Positions 33,538-42,838 of a stretch of 64,000 bases of DNA are shown one piece after another. The DNA lies in NCBI RefSeq assembly GCF_002288635.1, contig NZ_NRSW01000001.1, forward strand, positions 688,712-752,711, read 5' to 3'. Made by a program: the position numbers and the translations under genes. The stretch comes from Mucilaginibacter sp. MD40. GTDB lineage: Bacteria; Bacteroidota; Bacteroidia; Sphingobacteriales; Sphingobacteriaceae. The notes under the pieces were generated by a model. It saw only the letters and a list, made by a program, of their open reading frames with translations, made no database searches and had not been told where the DNA came from. The first letter of the stretch is position 1. Each line of letters begins with the position of its first letter.

Positions 33538-34800
33538 ATGACATCCAAAGTAATCAGTATTGTACTTGGGGGAGGGCAGGGCAGCCGCCTGGCGCCACTA
33601 ACCCAAACACGCTCAAAGCCGGCTGTACCTATAGCAGGTAAATACCGCCTTGTTGATATCCCGATCTCTAACTGTTTGCACTCGGGCATAGACCGTATTT
33701 TTGTGCTTACCCAGTTTAACTCGGCATCGTTAAACAAGCACATTAAAAATACTTACCATTTCAGCACGTTTAGCAAGGCCTTTGTAGATATACTGGCCGC
33801 CGAACAAACCCCCACCAGCGGAAACTGGTTCCAGGGAACGGCCGACGCGGTAAGGCAAAGCCTGCACCACCTGAACGTGCACGATTTTGATTACGTGCTG
33901 ATCCTATCCGGCGACCAGCTGTACCAGATGGATTTCAGCGAGATGATACAGCAGCATATTGAAAAAAATGCCGATATATCTATCGCCACCATACCCGTAC
34001 ACGCCAATGATGTGCCCGGCTTTGGTATCTTAAAAACGGATGAGAACAGCCTCATTACCTCGTTTGTGGAAAAACCTAAAACAGGCTTTGAGGACCTGGT
34101 ATCTGAAGTGAGTGATGAGATGAAGGCACAGGGCCGCCTTTACCTGGCCTCAATGGGTATCTACATTTTTAACAAAAAGCTGCTTTACGAACTGCTGGAA
34201 AATACCGATGATACCGACTTTGGTAAAGAGATCATCCCGCACTCTATTGTAGGGCACAAGGTGGTGAGCTACCAGTACGAAGGCTACTGGACAGATATTG
34301 GTACCATACCATCGTTCTTTGATGCCAACCTGGGCCTTACCGATGATATACCGCAGTTTAACCTGTTTAACAGCAACCAGATATTTACCCGTGCACGTAT
34401 GCTGCCCCCTACCAAAATATCGGGCACTACCATGGAAAAATCCATCATCGCGGATGGCTGTATCATTAACGCCAGCCTGGTTAAACGCTCCATTATTGGG
34501 ATACGTACCCGCGTAGGTTTTAACTCGCAGATAGAGAACTGTTATGTAATGGGTAGCGACAGCTATCAAAACCTGGATGAAATTGCCCTGGCAAAGCAAA
34601 ACAATATACCAGCCATGGGAATTGGCGACCGGTGCTGTATCAAAAATGCCATTATTGACAAAAACACCTACATAGGCGATAACGTAACTATTAACTGCGG
34701 CAGCAAATTACCAGATGGCGACTTCCCTACCTATACCGTGGTGGATGGAATTGTGATCATTAAAAAGCGTGCAGTTATACCAAGCGGCACTATTATTTAA
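33538..34800 (+). CDS. glgC: glucose-1-phosphate adenylyltransferase
   Basis: A 420-residue ADP-glucose pyrophosphorylase, the committed step of glycogen synthesis. LGGGQGSRLAPLTQTRSKPAVPIAGKYRLVDIPISNCLHSGI is the nucleotide-binding signature, WFQGTADAVRQ and LSGDQLYQMDF follow, and FVEKPK contains the sugar-phosphate Lys. The C-terminal 120 residues form the left-handed beta-helix hexapeptide domain. It is co-transcribed with glgA. No branching or debranching enzyme is present in the window. Confidence 0.95.
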   Translation: MTSKVISIVLGGGQGSRLAPLTQTRSKPAVPIAGKYRLVDIPISNCLHSGIDRIFVLTQFNSASLNKHIKNTYHFSTFSKAFVDILAAEQTPTSGNWFQGTADAVRQSLHHLNVHDFDYVLILSGDQLYQMDFSEMIQQHIEKNADISIATIPVHANDVPGFGILKTDENSLITSFVEKPKTGFEDLVSEVSDEMKAQGRLYLASMGIYIFNKKLLYELLENTDDTDFGKEIIPHSIVGHKVVSYQYEGYWTDIGTIPSFFDANLGLTDDIPQFNLFNSNQIFTRARMLPPTKISGTTMEKSIIADGCIINASLVKRSIIGIRTRVGFNSQIENCYVMGSDSYQNLDEIALAKQNNIPAMGIGDRCCIKNAIIDKNTYIGDNVTINCGSKLPDGDFPTYTVVDGIVIIKKRAVIPSGTII

Positions 34801-34874
34801 CCAAAAATTAACAAAAACACATAAAAACTATTTTTAGTTAATTTGTTATATATAAAACTAAAATTAACTAAATC

Positions 34875-35054
34875 ATGAAAAAGACCATTGCAACCCTTGC
34901 TGTCGCCGCCATTACGTTCGGCAGCATTAATGCTTTTTCCAGGCCTGTGCAAACACAGCAGGACACTTCGAAAACCAAAACACACAAGGAAAAGAAGATG
35001 AAGCACAAAAAGCCATGGAAAGACACCACTAAAAAGGACACCATGAAAATGTAG
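34875..35054 (+). CDS. small lysine-rich exported peptide
   Basis: A 59-residue protein. Residues 1-21 form a plausible signal peptide (MKKTIATLAVAAITFGSINAF). The mature part is short, strongly basic and made of Lys, Thr, His and Asp (SKTKTHKEKKMKHKKPWKD), probably disordered. It stands alone between glgC and a strong terminator, about 75 bases after glgC, and may be co-transcribed with it. Function unknown; similar short Lys/Thr-rich exported peptides are common in this family of bacteria but uncharacterised. Confidence 0.6.
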   Translation: MKKTIATLAVAAITFGSINAFSRPVQTQQDTSKTKTHKEKKMKHKKPWKDTTKKDTMKM

Positions 35055-35078
35055 TTTTTGTTGTTGTGTGTAGCTATT

Positions 35079-35121
35079 AACCAAAAAGGCCCTGCAAAAT
35101 TTTTGCAGGGCCTTTTTGGTT
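35079..35121. terminator. strong bidirectional terminator
   Basis: A near-perfect 20-bp palindrome, AACCAAAAAGGCCCTGC... with GCAGGGCCTTTTTGGTT. It separates the small basic peptide gene from the converging UPF0173 gene. Confidence 0.9.
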
Positions 35122-35137
35122 TTATGGCAATGAGCGT

Positions 35138-35815
35138 TTACAGTTCTATGCTTTCGCCAACTGCCGGCAGCTTAAGGTTAAGCCCGGCTTTAATGAATTT
35201 CTCGGTAACCTCGTCCTTGTTTATCTTAATTACCGGGAACGAATCATAATGTATACCTACAATATTTTTACAATTCACAAACCCGGCGGCCTTAATGGCA
35301 TCATCGGCACCCATGGTATAATTGTCGCCAATAGGCAACAGTGCCCAGTCAATGTTCTCGTCTTCCAGTAACTTCATATCATAAGTTAACGCGGTATCGC
35401 CTGCAAAATAAATGGTTTGGCTATCGCCGTAAACTACAAAACCTGCAGGGTTACCACCGTTTGAGCCATCAGGCAACGCGCTGGAGTGGATAGCATTTAC
35501 CATTTTTACACGGCCAAACTCAAAATTGAAGGCGCCGCCAATGTTCATGCCGTGTACGTTTTCAACACCTTTAGTGCCCAGCCAATTGGCTATTTCGGCA
35601 ATGCAGATCACTTTTGCGCTTGTGCGTTTGGCAATATCAATCAAGTCGCCTACGTGGTCGCCGTGGCCGTGTGATACCAGGATATAATCCGGCTTCAGGC
35701 TATTTACGTCAATATCCTTTGCCAGCGGGTTACCTGTAATAAACGGATCGAATAATAATGTTTTGCCGCCAACAACTATTTCCAGTGTCGACTGACCATA
35801 ATAAGTGAGTTTCAT
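35138..35815 (-). CDS. UPF0173 metal-dependent hydrolase (metallo-beta-lactamase fold)
   Basis: A 225-residue cytoplasmic hydrolase. The metal motif VSHGHGDHVGDLI (His-x-His-x-Asp-His) lies near residue 50; further ligands are in NAIHSS, FAGDTALTYD and VGIHYDSFPVI. The start MKLTYYGQSTLEIVVGGKTLLFDPFITGNP is typical of the UPF0173 group. The substrate is unknown. It follows the YbaB gene on the same strand with a 27-base gap, so co-transcription is likely. Confidence 0.88.
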   Translation of the reverse strand: MKLTYYGQSTLEIVVGGKTLLFDPFITGNPLAKDIDVNSLKPDYILVSHGHGDHVGDLIDIAKRTSAKVICIAEIANWLGTKGVENVHGMNIGGAFNFEFGRVKMVNAIHSSALPDGSNGGNPAGFVVYGDSQTIYFAGDTALTYDMKLLEDENIDWALLPIGDNYTMGADDAIKAAGFVNCKNIVGIHYDSFPVIKINKDEVTEKFIKAGLNLKLPAVGESIEL

Positions 35816-35842
35816 AGTATTTTTTTACAGATGCTTAGCAAG

Positions 35843-36157
35843 TTATTTGCCAAAAAGGCTGCCCAAGCCGCCCATGCCACCCAGCATAGCACTGGTCATG
35901 GCGGCCATTTCGCTCTGGCTTACATTCTCTGCCTGTTCCAGCGCTTTGTTAACGGCTACTACCAACAGTTCTTCCAATTCTTCCTTATCGGCTTCTTTTA
36001 AAAACGCCTCGTCAACAGCGATGGATTTAATTACTTTGTTGCCATTAGCCTGTACGGTGATCTTACCGCCTTCGGCCATACCGGTAACCGTGATCGCGTC
36101 TAATCGTTTTTTTACCTCGCCAGCCTTTTGCTGGGCTTCCATTAATTTATCAAACAT
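35843..36157 (-). CDS. YbaB/EbfC family nucleoid-associated protein
   Basis: A 104-residue DNA-binding protein. MFDKLMEAQQKAGEVKKRLDAI forms the first helix, ITVTGMAEGGKITVQANGNKVIKSIAVDEAFL the central sheet, and a second long helix follows. Ends in GGMGGLGSLFGK. In other bacteria YbaB binds DNA as a dimer and is often next to dnaX-recR, which are absent here. Its upstream side is filled by a repeat element. Confidence 0.92.
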   Translation of the reverse strand: MFDKLMEAQQKAGEVKKRLDAITVTGMAEGGKITVQANGNKVIKSIAVDEAFLKEADKEELEELLVVAVNKALEQAENVSQSEMAAMTSAMLGGMGGLGSLFGK

Positions 36158-36160
36158 GAT

Positions 36161-36255
36161 ACCCCCTAACCCCCTAAAGGGGGAATAAAAGTTAATATTA
36201 TGAGTTAATTGTTATCCATTCCTATTCTGCTCCCCCTTCAGGGGGCTGGGGGGTT
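36161..36255. repeat. CCCCCT/AGGGGG paired palindrome upstream of ybaB
   Basis: The left half is CCCCCTAACCCCCTAAAGGG and the right half CTCCCCCTTCAGGGGGCTGG with further G. The halves are inverted, with an AT-rich centre of about 40 bases. It fills the entire gap between the YbaB and serine hydrolase genes. Confidence 0.75.
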
Positions 36256-36256
36256 G

Positions 36257-37468
36257 CTAATCCTCTGCCGTATCCCCGTTGCCGGTATAGGCGCCTTTGC
36301 GTACAATTGGCATGCCTGTCATTTTAAACAGATCGTCCAGGTGCAGCAGGCTACCGTTTACCATATTGCCTAACAAAACAATGGTTACATCGTTTTTAAG
36401 GTCGCGTAAAAATATATGGCGGAAACCATGCCACCAGCCGGTGTGGTATACCACCTTCTGGCCCGGCGCCTCAAATATACGCCAGCCGTAGCCGTAGCTA
36501 AAGTGCCCGCGTATCATGGGGTTGTGGGCGGTATAGGCCGAATCCTGCGTAGCTGGCTTAATGAGCTTGCCCGCCTTAAGCGCCTGGTCAAACACAAACA
36601 GGTCGCCAACGGTACTGTATATGCCTTTATCGCCTACCGGCCCGTCCAGGAAATTCTGCGCTACCGAATAACGCCAGCTGTTACGGTCGTGCCCTACTAC
36701 GTCAACCGGTATTTTATCATAAACCGCTTTTGAGTACACGGCGGTATGCGCCATGCCTGCAGGTTTAAAGATGTTCTCTTTCATGTAATCGGCATAACTT
36801 TGTCCGGTAACTTTTTCAATAATAGCGCCCAGTACCATAAAATTGCTGTTGTTGTACAAAAAGCTGGCGTTAGGTTTATTAAACCGGGCGGGTTTGTACT
36901 TGGCAATCATTTCCATAGCCTCCTTGTTAGTAAGGCCTTTTTTCTGGTTGAGGTGCTGCGTGCGGTAGATGTTATCAACAAAGTACACATAGTTCATCAT
37001 GCCGCTGCGGTGGGTAAGCAGCAGGCGTATGGTAACCCCTTCGTAAGGGAAATCCGGAAAGAAATCGCGTACGTCCTGGTCAAGCTTAATTTTGCCGCGC
37101 TCCCATAGCTGCATAATGGCAGTACCGGTCATGGTTTTGGTAACCGATGCCAGCTCAAACTGCGAGCTCAGCTTCAGGCTGTCGCGGGTAAGGTGGTTGG
37201 CCCAGCCGAAAGATCCTTCATAAATGATCTTACCTTTTTTAGCTACCAGCACATTGCCGTTAAAACCGCTCACCTTATGCAGGTGCTCCATAAACTCCTC
37301 TATCTTTTTATCGCCTTTTTGAGGGTCGTACTTTAATATCTCGGTGGGGTTAAAGGGTTTGCCATTATCCGCCTCGCCATTTTTATTGTGGCCGGGATTT
37401 GATGAGCAGGAAGCTAAAGAAAGCAGGGATATAGCGATGGAAATGACAGCAGTGCACACTTGTCTCAT
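36257..37468 (-). CDS. exported serine hydrolase, class C beta-lactamase-like
   Basis: A 403-residue penicillin-binding-protein-like hydrolase. The N terminus is a lipoprotein signal (LLSLASCSSN, Cys near residue 22), so it is anchored in a membrane on the periplasmic side. The catalytic Ser-x-x-Lys is SVTKTMTG near 110, the Tyr-x-Asn is YNNSNF near 206, and the third motif is probably HTGWWHG near 345. Such proteins include D-aminopeptidases and esterases; beta-lactam hydrolysis is not implied. The gene is flanked by repeats and transcribed towards ybaB. Confidence 0.85.
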   Translation of the reverse strand: MRQVCTAVISIAISLLSLASCSSNPGHNKNGEADNGKPFNPTEILKYDPQKGDKKIEEFMEHLHKVSGFNGNVLVAKKGKIIYEGSFGWANHLTRDSLKLSSQFELASVTKTMTGTAIMQLWERGKIKLDQDVRDFFPDFPYEGVTIRLLLTHRSGMMNYVYFVDNIYRTQHLNQKKGLTNKEAMEMIAKYKPARFNKPNASFLYNNSNFMVLGAIIEKVTGQSYADYMKENIFKPAGMAHTAVYSKAVYDKIPVDVVGHDRNSWRYSVAQNFLDGPVGDKGIYSTVGDLFVFDQALKAGKLIKPATQDSAYTAHNPMIRGHFSYGYGWRIFEAPGQKVVYHTGWWHGFRHIFLRDLKNDVTIVLLGNMVNGSLLHLDDLFKMTGMPIVRKGAYTGNGDTAED

Positions 37469-37569
37469 AGGTATTAATCAATCACAAAAACGAAAGGCGA
37501 AAATTAAAAATTATATAACTGCAAAAAGATTAAATAAGGATTAATGTTTCAACAATGTTAATTAAATGC

Positions 37570-37595
37570 AAAAGCGCCCTTGCGGGGCGCTTTTT
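37570..37595 (-). terminator. terminator between FKBP and serine hydrolase genes
   Basis: A 10-bp stem, AAAAGCGCCC with GGGCGCTTTT, followed by T on the plus strand and preceded by AAAA. It lies beyond the stop codon of the minus-strand FKBP gene. Confidence 0.75.
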
Positions 37596-37620
37596 AATAT
37601 ATCAAACGTATACGATGAGG

Positions 37621-38091
37621 TTATTTTACACTCAGTACATCAACGGTAAATACCAATACAGAATTGGCAGGTAGTTTATCGCTTGCCGCCCTGTTACCAT
37701 AACCAAGAGCCGATGGTACGATAAGGAATATACGGCCACCAGCCTTAACATGCGGTATACCGTACTGCCAACCGGCAATAACACCCGATAGCGGGAAACT
37801 TACACCATTATTCGCATCAAACTGAGCACCGGATAGCAGCGTACCTACATAATTTACCGTTACGGTATTGTTGATAGTAGCGTTAACGCCTGTTCCCTCC
37901 TTAATTACCTGATAATATACACCGTTGGCATCTTTAGTAACGCTAATTTCGGGATGGGCTTTAATATACAGCTGTATATCCGCTTCATCTTTAGCGGCCT
38001 GCGCGGCAGCATCAAATTGTGTTGAATTGTCTTTTGAGCACGATGCCAAAACAGCCACAAACAGGCTTAAAATGAGTAAGTATCTTTTCAT
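37621..38091 (-). CDS. FKBP-type peptidyl-prolyl isomerase lipoprotein
   Basis: A 156-residue envelope chaperone. A lipoprotein signal (LFVAVLASCSKD) anchors it at Cys18. A helical linker follows (residues about 28-50), and the FKBP domain runs from about 60 with VTVNYVGTLLSGAQFDAN, FPLSGVIAGWQYGIPHVKAGGRIFLIVPSALGYGNRA and LVFTVDVLSVK. The key pocket residues (Tyr, Asp, Trp, Tyr) are present, so isomerase activity is expected. It directly follows aspS on the minus strand with a 20-base gap. Confidence 0.9.
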   Translation of the reverse strand: MKRYLLILSLFVAVLASCSKDNSTQFDAAAQAAKDEADIQLYIKAHPEISVTKDANGVYYQVIKEGTGVNATINNTVTVNYVGTLLSGAQFDANNGVSFPLSGVIAGWQYGIPHVKAGGRIFLIVPSALGYGNRAASDKLPANSVLVFTVDVLSVK

Positions 38092-38111
38092 GATATCTTT
38101 AACGCAATAAT

Positions 38112-39866
38112 TTACTCAGGTGATACAGTCGACGCGATTTTTAATTCATTCATCTGCGCCTCTGCTATGGTTGATGGCGAATCGATCATGATATCGCGTC
38201 CCGAGTTGTTCTTAGGGAAAGCGATCACATCGCGGATAGAATCCAGACCAGCGAAGATCGATGCTAACCTGTCGAACCCGAAGGCGATGCCACCATGTGG
38301 CGGAGCGCCGTACTCAAAGGCATCCATCAGGAAGCCGAATTGTTTTTGCGCTTCTTCCTTAGAGAAACCAAGGTGTTTGAACATGAGCGATTGCAGTTCA
38401 CGGTCATGTATACGGATAGAGCCGCCACCAATTTCGGTACCGTTGATCACCAGGTCATAGGCATTCGCGCGTACTTCGCCAGGCTTGGTATCTAACAGGG
38501 CAATATCCTCCGGTTTAGGCGAGGTGAAAGGATGGTGCATAGCGTGGTAACGCTCACTTTCCTCATCCCACTCCAGCAGCGGGAAATCAACCACCCACAG
38601 CGGCGAAAACTTGTTTTTATCGCGTAAGCCCAAACGGCCACCCATTTCCAGGCGAAGCTCGTTCAGCTGTTTACGTACTTTATCAGTCTGTCCGGCCAGG
38701 ATCAAGATCAGGTCGCCTTTTTCGGTTTCAAAAGCGGCAGACCACTTGGCCAGTTCTTCCTCGTTAAAGAATTTATCTACTGATGATTTAATGGTACCAT
38801 CCTCATTGTGGCGGGCGTAAATTAGGCCGGTAGCACCAATTTGAGGGCGTTTAACAAAGTCGGTCAGTTCATCCAATTGCTTGCGGGTATAGCCAGCACA
38901 ACCTTTCGCGTTGATGCCCACAACCAGTTCGGCATTATCAAATACGCCAAAGCCTTTGCCTTTCGCAATATCATTCAGTTCAACAAACTGCATCCCAAAG
39001 CGGGTGTCAGGCTTGTCGGACCCATACAAACGCGCCGCGTCGGCATAGTTCATGCGCGGGAACTCGTTCAGTTCAATCCCTTTAACGGTGCGGAAAAGGT
39101 GGCGGGTTAAGCCTTCAAATATATTCAGGATATCTTCCTGCGTCACAAAAGATAGCTCACAGTCTATCTGCGTAAACTCCGGCTGGCGGTCGGCACGCAG
39201 GTCCTCGTCCCTAAAGCATTTAACGATCTGGAAATAACGGTCGAAACCGCTCACCATCAGCAGCTGCTTAAAGGTTTGGGGCGATTGCGGCAGGGCATAA
39301 AACTCTCCCGGGTTCATGCGGCTCGGCACCACAAAGTCGCGGGCACCTTCCGGGGTCGATTTGATCAGTACCGGTGTTTCTACCTCGATAAAATCCAAAT
39401 CAGATAGATATTTACGTACTTCCTGCGCCATTTTGCTGCGCAAAACCAGGTTGTTACGGATAGGGTTACGGCGCAGGTCCAGATAGCGGTACCTGGCGCG
39501 CAGTTCTTCGCCGCCATCGGTTTCATCCTCAATTAAAAACGGCGGAATTTTAGCCGCGTTCAATACTTCAAGTTCGGAAACCGCTATTTCTATTTCGCCG
39601 GTAGGTATTTTCAGGTTCTTGTTAGAACGTTCTAAAACCTTACCGGTTACTTTGATCACAAACTCGCGGCCCAGGTTGCGGCCGGCTTCACGCAGTTGCT
39701 CATCGGTTTCGGTATTAAAAACCAGCTGAGTTAAACCATAACGGTCGCGCACATCAATAAAGGTAGTACCACCCAGATCGCGTGATTTTTGTACCCAACC
39801 GCAAAGTGTAACGGCTTCACCTAAATTGGCAATAGTTAATTGTCCGCAAGTGTGTGTTCTTAGCAT
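38112..39866 (-). CDS. aspS: aspartyl-tRNA synthetase
   Basis: A 584-residue class II aminoacyl-tRNA synthetase that charges tRNA-Asp. The N-terminal OB anticodon domain contains [13 protein letters not shown], motif 2 is in [26 protein letters not shown], the bacterial GAD insertion lies between, and motif 3 is [14 protein letters not shown] choose the ATG at 39866 (MLRTHTCG), the family start; the longer frame to 39890 begins inside a -7 box (TACTTTTG, 39888-39895, minus strand). Length is normal. Confidence 0.96.
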   Translation of the reverse strand: MLRTHTCGQLTIANLGEAVTLCGWVQKSRDLGGTTFIDVRDRYGLTQLVFNTETDEQLREAGRNLGREFVIKVTGKVLERSNKNLKIPTGEIEIAVSELEVLNAAKIPPFLIEDETDGGEELRARYRYLDLRRNPIRNNLVLRSKMAQEVRKYLSDLDFIEVETPVLIKSTPEGARDFVVPSRMNPGEFYALPQSPQTFKQLLMVSGFDRYFQIVKCFRDEDLRADRQPEFTQIDCELSFVTQEDILNIFEGLTRHLFRTVKGIELNEFPRMNYADAARLYGSDKPDTRFGMQFVELNDIAKGKGFGVFDNAELVVGINAKGCAGYTRKQLDELTDFVKRPQIGATGLIYARHNEDGTIKSSVDKFFNEEELAKWSAAFETEKGDLILILAGQTDKVRKQLNELRLEMGGRLGLRDKNKFSPLWVVDFPLLEWDEESERYHAMHHPFTSPKPEDIALLDTKPGEVRANAYDLVINGTEIGGGSIRIHDRELQSLMFKHLGFSKEEAQKQFGFLMDAFEYGAPPHGGIAFGFDRLASIFAGLDSIRDVIAFPKNNSGRDIMIDSPSTIAEAQMNELKIASTVSPE

Positions 39867-39887
39867 AACGTAAAATTCTGAATCCCG

Positions 39888-39895
39888 CAAAAGTA
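39888..39895 (-). promoter_or_regulatory. -7 box (TACTTTTG) for aspS
   Basis: An exact TAnnTTTG match on the minus strand, leaving a leader of about 14 bases to the ATG at 39866. It rules out the upstream in-frame ATG at 39890. Confidence 0.5.
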
Positions 39896-39990
39896 CTGTT
39901 TTGAGGTTAAAGGTTAAAGCATTAAGAAAAAAGGGGTAAAATAGGTGTAACTATTATTGCCCTGAAAAATCAAATAGTTTTATAAAGCCA

Positions 39991-41076
39991 ATGAAAATCG
40001 CCAAACCCTATCTGCTGCTGTTTATTTTATTAGCTACCCATGTAAGTTTAAAGGCCCAAACAGAACAACTCAAGAACTTTGATGCCTTTTACCGGGTATT
40101 TGCAGACCGTTACGCCTTTTTTGATATACACCATGTTAACTGGAAGGCATCATATATAAAAAACCGGCCAGCGGTTGAAAAAGGCATGACCAACGATAGC
40201 CTGTTTAGCGTGATGAGCCGAATGCTGAAACCGCTTGCCGACTCACACGTGAGCCTAACCGATGCTAAAAACAAAAGGAAGTTTAATGCCGCCGGGCCAT
40301 CGCAGTTTGCTACAGAGTTTTATAATGATAGCATAAGAACCGTTTTCTGGAAAATGGTTGACGCTTCGCTTAAAGCCAAAGGATTTGATGAGGTTAAAGG
40401 CTACGGATCGGTATTTAAGGGCAAGCACCTGTTTTATTTTACCCGCCGGGCAGATATTGGTTACCTGCGTTTTAGCCGCTGCTTTGCCAGGATAACCGAC
40501 GGGGAGCTGGACGAGAAAAATTTTGAAACAGCGGTGCTGGATTCACTGATGGCCCAATGCAAAGACCTGAAAGCCATGATAGTTGATGTGCGCGCTAACA
40601 TTGGCGGCGATGATAAGTTTAGCTACGAAGTGGCCGGTCGCTTTACCGCGAAGCCGGTAGTGGGGCACTATAAACAGGAGCGCATTGCTAAAACCAACCG
40701 CTACACCAGGCTGCAAAAATGGATGATCAAGCCTAAGGGCAATTACGCTTTTGAAAAGCCGGTAATAGTGCTTACGAATGATAAAACCGTGAGCGCCGCC
40801 GAGATTTTTACCCTTGCCATGAAACAGCTGCCACAGGTGAAAACGGTTGGCTCGCATACGGAGGGTAATTTATCAGACATGTACAGCGCGGAGTTACCCA
40901 ACGGATGGGAGTTAACGCTTTCCAATCAGCGCTATTATTCGCCCAAAATGATTGGCTACGAAGGTATAGGCATACCGGTGGATGTACAGGTCTTAAACAG
41001 CCGGAGTAACTTGCTAACCGGCACCGACCCGGTGGTGGACGCTGCACTGGCTGCTTTAAAGCAATCAATGAAGTAA
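39991..41076 (+). CDS. exported S41 family peptidase
   Basis: A 361-residue periplasmic protease of the tail-specific (C-terminal processing) family. Residues 1-22 form a signal peptide (...SLKAQ). The core shows IGYLRFSRC, the family strand AMIVDVRANIGGDD and the catalytic Ser in KTVSAAEIFTLAMKQLP, then GNLSDMYSAELPNGWELTLSNQRYY. A PDZ domain, usual in CtpA-type proteins, is not evident. Its substrate is unknown. It is monocistronic and followed by a repeat-like gap. Confidence 0.85.
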   Translation: MKIAKPYLLLFILLATHVSLKAQTEQLKNFDAFYRVFADRYAFFDIHHVNWKASYIKNRPAVEKGMTNDSLFSVMSRMLKPLADSHVSLTDAKNKRKFNAAGPSQFATEFYNDSIRTVFWKMVDASLKAKGFDEVKGYGSVFKGKHLFYFTRRADIGYLRFSRCFARITDGELDEKNFETAVLDSLMAQCKDLKAMIVDVRANIGGDDKFSYEVAGRFTAKPVVGHYKQERIAKTNRYTRLQKWMIKPKGNYAFEKPVIVLTNDKTVSAAEIFTLAMKQLPQVKTVGSHTEGNLSDMYSAELPNGWELTLSNQRYYSPKMIGYEGIGIPVDVQVLNSRSNLLTGTDPVVDAALAALKQSMK

Positions 41077-41470
41077 TTACCGGCGTTCCATTTTGTTCCG
41101 TTTTAGTTTCCAAAAGCGTTCCGCATGGAACGCATGGCTAAAGTGGATAAGTAACGCTCATTCAGTGGCTTAGCTACTATATTTAAAGCTTTCCGGCGCA
41201 CTTGCCGCTACGCTAACCAATTGTATGTCAAAATGTTCCGTTTGTTCCGCGCAGGTATTATCTCCTGGTGGAACGCTTGAAAATATGGAAGTATACGGCT
41301 AAAAATTTATCCATCTTTCCCCGCATGTTTGTACGGCATTACCGGTACCATATCAATAGTAAACAGCATACCAACGGAGCCCTACTTATTTTAGCCGAAT
41401 GATGAGCGGGTTGATGCTGTCTAATTGCGTCAAAATCTTACCTTTGTAACCTCAAAAATTAGGAATAATA
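41077..41470. other. 394-base gap between S41 peptidase gene and ffh
   Basis: Non-coding as far as I can see. It contains two related GTTCC-x4/5-TTTGTTCCG boxes (about 41086 and 41235), an inverted repeat GCGTTCC-GCAT-GGAACGC (41116-41133), and a second, broken one, GTTCC..AGG with CCT..GGAAC (41244-41274). These look like remnants of a palindromic element. The ffh -7 box TACCTTTG is at 41439-41446. Confidence 0.5.
41439..41446 (+). promoter_or_regulatory. -7 box (TACCTTTG) for ffh
   Basis: An exact TAnnTTTG match 24 bases before the ffh ATG. No TTTG at the usual -33 distance. Confidence 0.4.
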
Positions 41471-42799
41471 ATGTTTGAAAATCTTTCGGATAAGCTGGAC
41501 AGGGCCTTTAAGGTACTAAAGGGACAGGGATCAATCACTGAAATTAACGTGGCCGAGACCATGAAGGAGATACGCAAAGCCCTTCTGGATGCCGACGTAA
41601 ACTATAAAACCGCCAAAGCATTTACAGATGATGTAAGGCAAAAAGCATTGGGCGAAAACGTATTAACTACCATTTCGCCGGGCCAGTTGCTTACCAAGCT
41701 CATGAATGATGAGTTGACCGCCTTAATGGGTGGCACCACATCAGAGCTGGACCTCAAAGCATCGCCAACCATTATCCTGATAGCGGGTTTGAACGGTGCG
41801 GGTAAAACTACCTTCACCGGTAAACTGGCGAACTTCCTTAAAACACAAAAAAACAAAAAGCCCTTACTGGTAGCTGATGACGTTTACCGCCCCGCAGCGA
41901 TAGACCAACTGGAAGTATTGGGACAACAGATAGGCATACCCGTTTATGCTAACCGCGAAAGCAACGATCCTATAGCTATTGCTAAAGAAGGTATTGCCCA
42001 GGCTAAACAAAATGGCAACAACGTAGTGATCATTGATACCGCCGGTCGTTTGGCTATTGATGAGGCCATGATGGTGGAGATCGAAAATGTTAAGGCTGCT
42101 ACGAATCCGCATGAGATCTTGTTCGTGGTGGATTCCATGACCGGCCAGGATGCCGTGAATACCGCTAAGGTATTCAATGATCGTTTGGATTTTACCGGTG
42201 TGGTGTTAACCAAGCTGGATGGTGACACCCGTGGTGGTGCCGCGCTGTCTATTAAATCGGTGGTAAACAAGCCTATCAAGTTTATTGGTACTGGCGAGAA
42301 GATGGAAGCACTGGATGTTTTCCACCCTGACCGTATGGCATCGCGTATCCTGGGCATGGGCGACGTGGTATCATTAGTAGAACGTGCGCAACAGCAATTC
42401 GACGAAAAAGAAGCTGCCGAACTCCAAAAAAAGATACGCAAGAACAAGTTTGACTTTAACGACTTTTACGGCCAGATACAGCAGATCAAGAAAATGGGTA
42501 ACATGAAGGATTTGATGGGCATGATACCGGGTGTAGGCAAAATGATGAAGGATGTAGAAGTGAGCGACGACGCATTTAAAGGCATTGAGGCCATTATTCA
42601 ATCCATGACGCCGAAGGAGAAGGAAAACCCTGATCTGATCAACCAAAGCCGGCGCCAGCGTATTGCAAAAGGCTCGGGTACCGATATCAACGAGGTAAAC
42701 CGCCTGATGAAGCAGTTTGAGGATATGCGCAAAGTAATGAAGCAAATGAGCAACCCTGCCGCCATGGCGCAAATGATGCGCAGGATGCCAAAAATGTAA
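41471..42799 (+). CDS. ffh: signal recognition particle protein Ffh
   Basis: A 442-residue GTPase that, with 4.5S RNA, delivers nascent membrane proteins to FtsY. The N domain starts MFENLSDKLDRAFKVLKGQG. The G domain has GLNGAGKTTFTGKLA near 103, DDVYRPAAIDQL, DTAGRL and TKLDGDTRGGAAL. The methionine-rich M domain (about 325-442) ends MAQMMRRMPKM and binds signal sequences and RNA. Full length. The 4.5S RNA gene is not in the window. Confidence 0.97.
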   Translation: MFENLSDKLDRAFKVLKGQGSITEINVAETMKEIRKALLDADVNYKTAKAFTDDVRQKALGENVLTTISPGQLLTKLMNDELTALMGGTTSELDLKASPTIILIAGLNGAGKTTFTGKLANFLKTQKNKKPLLVADDVYRPAAIDQLEVLGQQIGIPVYANRESNDPIAIAKEGIAQAKQNGNNVVIIDTAGRLAIDEAMMVEIENVKAATNPHEILFVVDSMTGQDAVNTAKVFNDRLDFTGVVLTKLDGDTRGGAALSIKSVVNKPIKFIGTGEKMEALDVFHPDRMASRILGMGDVVSLVERAQQQFDEKEAAELQKKIRKNKFDFNDFYGQIQQIKKMGNMKDLMGMIPGVGKMMKDVEVSDDAFKGIEAIIQSMTPKEKENPDLINQSRRQRIAKGSGTDINEVNRLMKQFEDMRKVMKQMSNPAAMAQMMRRMPKM

Positions 42800-42800
42800 T

Positions 42801-42834
42801 ACCCTCCAGCCCCCTGAGGGGGGAGTTGGAGAGC
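42801..42834. repeat. single half of the CCCCCT/AGGGGG palindrome
   Basis: CCCTCCAGCCCCCTGAGGGG followed by GGAGTTGGAGAG, in the gap after ffh. Only one half of the two-part element is present here. Confidence 0.6.
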
Positions 42835-42838
42835 AAAT

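Noticed and set aside
40543-41113. Antisense open frames at the end of the S41 peptidase gene and into the repeat-like gap
   Set aside because: No family resemblance, low-quality composition, and they overlap a clearly conserved gene.
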